From JAAYFT01 sp041655755 (GTDB lineage Bacteria; Bacillota; Clostridia; Tissierellales; Tissierellaceae): a stretch of 7,888 nt of DNA. A program made the position numbers and the translations under genes. Positions 5,182 to 7,888 of the stretch are shown here, piece after piece (the first letter of the stretch is position 1; every line of letters starts with the position of its first letter). The notes beneath the pieces were generated by a model, which saw only the letters and a program-made list of their open reading frames with translations, was not told where the DNA came from and ran no database searches. The DNA lies in contig JBBAEY010000091.1 of assembly GCA_041655755.1 (NCBI GenBank), positions 1 through 7,888 of the forward strand. Direction: 5' to 3'.

Positions 5182-5823
5182 TTATTCAAACACAAAAATT
5201 TCTTCCATCTCATCAGAATATGACTTAATCGTATCTAATATAAAATAGGATATCTTTAGGTTAAGGGAAAGTGCAAAATTTAAATCATTGCTAAAACTAG
5301 TCTTTAAAGAATACTCCTCTACAACAGAATTTATATAATTTTTAACCTTTTTCCTTAGATTAATCGTACTTGTGTCGTAAATATCAATATCATCAACATT
5401 AATTACATTTTTCTTAAAATCGTGTTTTAAGGCAAATTCATTTAGCTGAGACTCATACTTAATATGCTTTACCATATTGTCCATAAATGTCCACCTTTTC
5501 GCGTGCGGCAGACAAACGTAATCAGTTAAATAATGAGAAATAATACCTATTTTCTTGCTTAGAATTTTCATAGCCAATGGATCAAGAATCTTGTTGAATT
5601 CTAGATATCTACTGATAAATATAAGCTTTACTATTTCCTTTGATATATAATTCAAGCTTTCATCCTTATAGTGTCTTATGACTTTAAATTTCGGCATAAT
5701 ATCCGGACATACTGAACCCCAAAGCAATTTATCTTTGTCCAACTTTATATCATAAATCCTGTAAATATTGTCATATAACTCAGATGCAACAATTTTATGA
5801 GAATCTGAAAAAATTTGAAACAC
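5182..5823 (-). CDS. Zinc-dependent phospholipase C family protein, no signal peptide
   Basis: The protein has about 213 residues and resembles the bacterial zinc phospholipase C fold (the B. cereus PLC and C. perfringens alpha-toxin catalytic domain family). Candidate metal ligands are H9, D41 in WGSVCPD, H51 in RHYKDE, H97 and D101 in SHYLTD, H107 in CLPHAKRW, H120 and E124. Spacing of H97-D101-H107 and H120-E124 matches B. cereus PLC almost exactly (118-122-128 and 142-146). The Trp1 ligand of the mature enzyme, created by signal cleavage, is missing. No signal peptide or membrane segment precedes the domain, so it is probably cytoplasmic and may act on something other than host lipids. 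The start is uncertain: GTG at 5823 lies inside the AAAGGGGTG motif, and an ATT at 5814 would be better placed. The gene has its own promoter and terminator. Confidence 0.8.
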   Translation of the reverse strand: MFQIFSDSHKIVASELYDNIYRIYDIKLDKDKLLWGSVCPDIMPKFKVIRHYKDESLNYISKEIVKLIFISRYLEFNKILDPLAMKILSKKIGIISHYLTDYVCLPHAKRWTFMDNMVKHIKYESQLNEFALKHDFKKNVINVDDIDIYDTSTINLRKKVKNYINSVVEEYSLKTSFSNDLNFALSLNLKISYFILDTIKSYSDEMEEIFVFE

Positions 5824-5851
5824 CCCTTTAATTAAATTTTCATCTTAGTAA

Positions 5852-5880
5852 ATATTAATACACTAACAGATTAAAGTCAA
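5852..5880 (-). promoter_or_regulatory. Sigma-A promoter of the phospholipase C-family gene
   Basis: The minus strand has TTGACT (-35, 5875-5880), exactly 17 bases, and TAATAT (-10, 5852-5857). RNA would start near 5845, about 22 bases before the GTG. A 13-bp dyad, TATAACAGTTATA (5895-5907), lies 14 bases upstream of the -35 and could be a regulator site. Confidence 0.65.
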
Positions 5881-5932
5881 CATAATATTAAACATATAAC
5901 AGTTATACCATAAAAGCACGCATTTGTCTAAT

Positions 5933-6466
5933 TTAATCTTTTAGGACATCTGAAAGCAATCTTTCATAGACCCTAAAGTCTTTATCATTGAAAAGCACAA
6001 ATATGATTTCACGGGGAAACTTTTCATTTTTAATGAAATCCAAAACAGACCTAATTGCAATCCTCGAAGCCTCATCAATAGGATAGCCATAGGCACCAGT
6101 AGAAATTGATGGAAAGGCCAAACTTTTTATATCATAATCCTTGGCCAGTTTTAAGGAATTATAGTAGGCATTATACAATAGTCTTTCCTCATCTGAATGT
6201 CCTCCTCCATATACTGGACCTACAGTATGGATAACGTAATTAGATGGGAGATTTCCACCAACAGTAATCCTAGCCTCCCCTGTTGGGCAGCCCCCAATTT
6301 TTTTACATTGTTCTAAGATGACTTTTCCTCCAGCCCTGTGTATGGCTCCGTCAACGCCTCCCCCACCCAACAGTGTATTGTTGGCAGCATTTACAATAGC
6401 TTCTACCTTTATCTTGGTGATATCTCCCTGCAATACCTTAATAATTGAATCCTGAAAATGAAACAT
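5933..6466 (-). CDS. Macro domain protein, MacroD/YmdB-like ADP-ribose or O-acetyl-ADP-ribose hydrolase
   Basis: Members of this family bind ADP-ribose and remove it from proteins, or deacetylate O-acetyl-ADP-ribose, in the cytoplasm. The whole 177-residue protein is one macro domain, about the size of E. coli YmdB. Hallmarks are QGDIT (13-17), NAANN (26-30), the GGGGVDGAIH loop (34-43) with D39 at the catalytic Asp position, CPTGEARIT (60-68), HTVGPVY (80-86) and the phosphate loop SISTGAYGYP (120-129). All of these are intact, so activity is likely. The ATG at 6466 has GGGGTGA four bases upstream. The gene begins 15 bases after the GH18 stop and is likely translated from the same transcript. 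No clear terminator is seen after it. No sirtuin, lipoate ligase or ADP-ribosyltransferase partner is present in the window. Confidence 0.93.
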   Translation of the reverse strand: MFHFQDSIIKVLQGDITKIKVEAIVNAANNTLLGGGGVDGAIHRAGGKVILEQCKKIGGCPTGEARITVGGNLPSNYVIHTVGPVYGGGHSDEERLLYNAYYNSLKLAKDYDIKSLAFPSISTGAYGYPIDEASRIAIRSVLDFIKNEKFPREIIFVLFNDKDFRVYERLLSDVLKD

Positions 6467-6481
6467 TTACTCACCCCTATT

Positions 6482-7888
6482 TTATTCCAAAACTTCCGCT
6501 ATAGCTCCCCATATGTCACTAGTTTCAAATCCTTTTCTCCAAGAAGCGAGGCCAGCTAAATCATATTTGTGTATTAGTGAAACCTTGGATTCTAATGACT
6601 CTATACTCTCTAACCAAATCTTATAGACTGTATTGTTTTTCTCAATTTCTCCATAATACTGAAAAGATTCATCACTCCATATTAAATCTATCTTGTTTTC
6701 CCCTATAAACTTGTTAGCAGTTTCCATTGTCAAGGCTTGGGAAGATACATTGCCATCCTTCTCAAGCCATAATCTAGTATAAAAGGGAACTGCAAGAACC
6801 AATTTGTGGCTTGGTATATATTCTAATACCCCTAGGATACTATTTTCTACCCATGGATATTCAGCAACTGATCCAGCAACTGGGCTACTAGCCCAATGTT
6901 GGTCATAGGCCATCAACATCATATAATCTACAGCCTCAGATAGTCTCTTTCTATCGTAACTCAGGGACCAGTTTTCCGATGTTGAAATACCTGTTACATC
7001 CATCGATACCCTTAGTCCATGTTGCTTAAATATAGGATACAACTCCCTAACAAATTGAGTCAAATAGTCTTTGGTCTTTAAGTGGACATTCTCAAAATCT
7101 ATATTAATACCTTGAAAATCATAATCCAAAACTAGTTCTAGGATATCAGTAATCAACTTTTCCCTAGTAGTACTTTTCATTAACAAATCATGAGTTAAAT
7201 CAGGATTAAAATCATTATCAATCAATGGCCAAACCTCATATCCCATTTCATGATACTTCCGGGCATATTCTTTATTGCCCTTATTCAATATCCTTCCATC
7301 TGTATCTACAACTGAGAACCATGTTGGTGACACCACATTTACCCCTGCTAGCAAGGCAATATTATTTGAACCCTTTACTTTTCCATAGGTGTAATCCCAA
7401 GTCATGTTAATTTTTTTTTCTGACTCTCCACTAGTGATAGTCACTGGAATCTTTACCTTGAACATATCATTGCTATAATTTATCTTAATGAATTTCTTTT
7501 CTATAAATCCTGGCACGCCATCCAATGTCCTTACCTTGTACCAGTACTCGTATTCAGAGTAAATATTTAGCACAAATCCCATATCCAATTGATTGTATAT
7601 AATTGGAGATTCAAGGCTCAAATCACTTCTAAGAACGGCACCCTCCCCAATTATTTCGCCTTTCAGGTAGTGAATGTCTTTAAAATCGATAACCACAGCC
7701 CCAGTATCTTCAAAAAAATCGATGTCAATCTCGTAATTTTTCAAGAGAATGTCTACAGGAATATAAATCCTATGGTCATATTTCTTTATAGTATTTTCTA
7801 TTAAAAATTCCTTGCTGTTTATACTTGCCACCTTGTCATCTAGCCTATATCTCAAGACCTTTTCCTCATTTGTTATTATTAAAATTTC
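6482..7888 (-). CDS. Glycoside hydrolase family 18 protein with stalk and SH3 domains, 5' end cut off by the window
   Basis: The 468 visible residues read in frame from the window edge to the stop. Residues 1-69 resemble the copper-amine-oxidase N-terminal (stalk) domain, with IYIPVDILL in place of the usual RTYVPLRFI and a closing AVVIDF strand. Residues about 73-136 are a bacterial SH3 domain (VLRS, WYKVRTLDG, GFI). Residues about 176-468 are a GH18 TIM barrel of the YaaH/YdhD/SleL type. Its signs are NVVSPTWF (184-191), QGINIDFE (259-266) with the proposed acid Glu266, MAYDQHW (326-332), and ASWRKGFE (448-455). The first Asp of the usual DGxDxDxE motif is Gln and the second is Asn, as is common in this subgroup for the second position. 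Such enzymes cleave chitin-like or peptidoglycan N-acetylglucosaminyl bonds in wall or spore cortex. A TTG at 7855 could be a start, but it would split the stalk domain, so the gene almost surely continues beyond 7888. Confidence 0.9.
   Translation of the reverse strand, partial: EILIITNEEKVLRYRLDDKVASINSKEFLIENTIKKYDHRIYIPVDILLKNYEIDIDFFEDTGAVVIDFKDIHYLKGEIIGEGAVLRSDLSLESPIIYNQLDMGFVLNIYSEYEYWYKVRTLDGVPGFIEKKFIKINYSNDMFKVKIPVTITSGESEKKINMTWDYTYGKVKGSNNIALLAGVNVVSPTWFSVVDTDGRILNKGNKEYARKYHEMGYEVWPLIDNDFNPDLTHDLLMKSTTREKLITDILELVLDYDFQGINIDFENVHLKTKDYLTQFVRELYPIFKQHGLRVSMDVTGISTSENWSLSYDRKRLSEAVDYMMLMAYDQHWASSPVAGSVAEYPWVENSILGVLEYIPSHKLVLAVPFYTRLWLEKDGNVSSQALTMETANKFIGENKIDLIWSDESFQYYGEIEKNNTVYKIWLESIESLESKVSLIHKYDLAGLASWRKGFETSDIWGAIAEVLE

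Noticed and set aside
5933..6466. Toxin-antitoxin or defence module built on the macro domain (DarTG-like)
   Set aside because: DarG-type antitoxins pair with a DarT ADP-ribosyltransferase. No such gene is adjacent, and the protein is a complete stand-alone YmdB-like macro domain without the DarG C-terminal part.
7853..7855. TTG as the start of the GH18 protein
   Set aside because: The frame is open to the window edge, and the upstream residues supply the first strands of the stalk domain. A secreted protein would also need a signal peptide, which is not present after this TTG.

Overview
The window comes from a low-GC, endospore-forming Firmicute, most likely an anaerobic member of Clostridia or Tissierellia. 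The grounds are the AT-rich sequence, strong AGGAGG-type ribosome binding sites, frequent TTG and GTG starts, a BofC-type sporulation protein, and a stalk/SH3/GH18 enzyme of the spore or cell-wall type. I cannot name a species. All nine supported genes lie on the minus strand, so transcription runs from high to low coordinates. No tRNA, rRNA, CRISPR array, insertion sequence or prophage gene is visible. The longest gene-free stretch is about 200 bases.

Reading in the direction of transcription, the window opens (7888-6482) inside a glycoside hydrolase family 18 protein carrying a copper-amine-oxidase-like stalk domain and an SH3 domain. It is followed 15 bases later by a MacroD/YmdB-type macro domain protein (6466-5933). 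A sigma-A-type promoter (5852-5880) then precedes a zinc-dependent phospholipase C-family protein (5823-5182) that keeps the metal ligands but has no signal peptide. Its transcript ends at a textbook terminator (5135-5167).

The next pair is a membrane-anchored transglutaminase-like protein with an intact Cys-His-Asp triad (5079-3985) and a membrane-anchored protein holding only the LysM-like part of MltG (3970-3425). A structured intergenic region (3223-3424) follows, with a terminator-like hairpin and a perfect 17-bp dyad. It leads into a 244-residue protein I do not recognise (3222-2488).

The last block is bofC (2319-1729), its terminator (1700-1729), a ruvC promoter (1681-1709), and the Holliday-junction operon ruvC-ruvA-ruvB (1651 to beyond position 1). 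RuvAB moves the junction along DNA and RuvC cuts it. B. subtilis also has bofC just upstream of ruvAB, so this arrangement is old. BofC belongs to the forespore checkpoint that controls sigma-K.

The window looks mainly like ordinary chromosomal core plus a set of sporulation and envelope genes. I found no convincing new defence or mobile system. The points most worth following are the unrecognised 244-residue protein with its structured leader, the MltG-like protein with no catalytic domain beside a membrane transglutaminase, and the leaderless zinc phospholipase relative.
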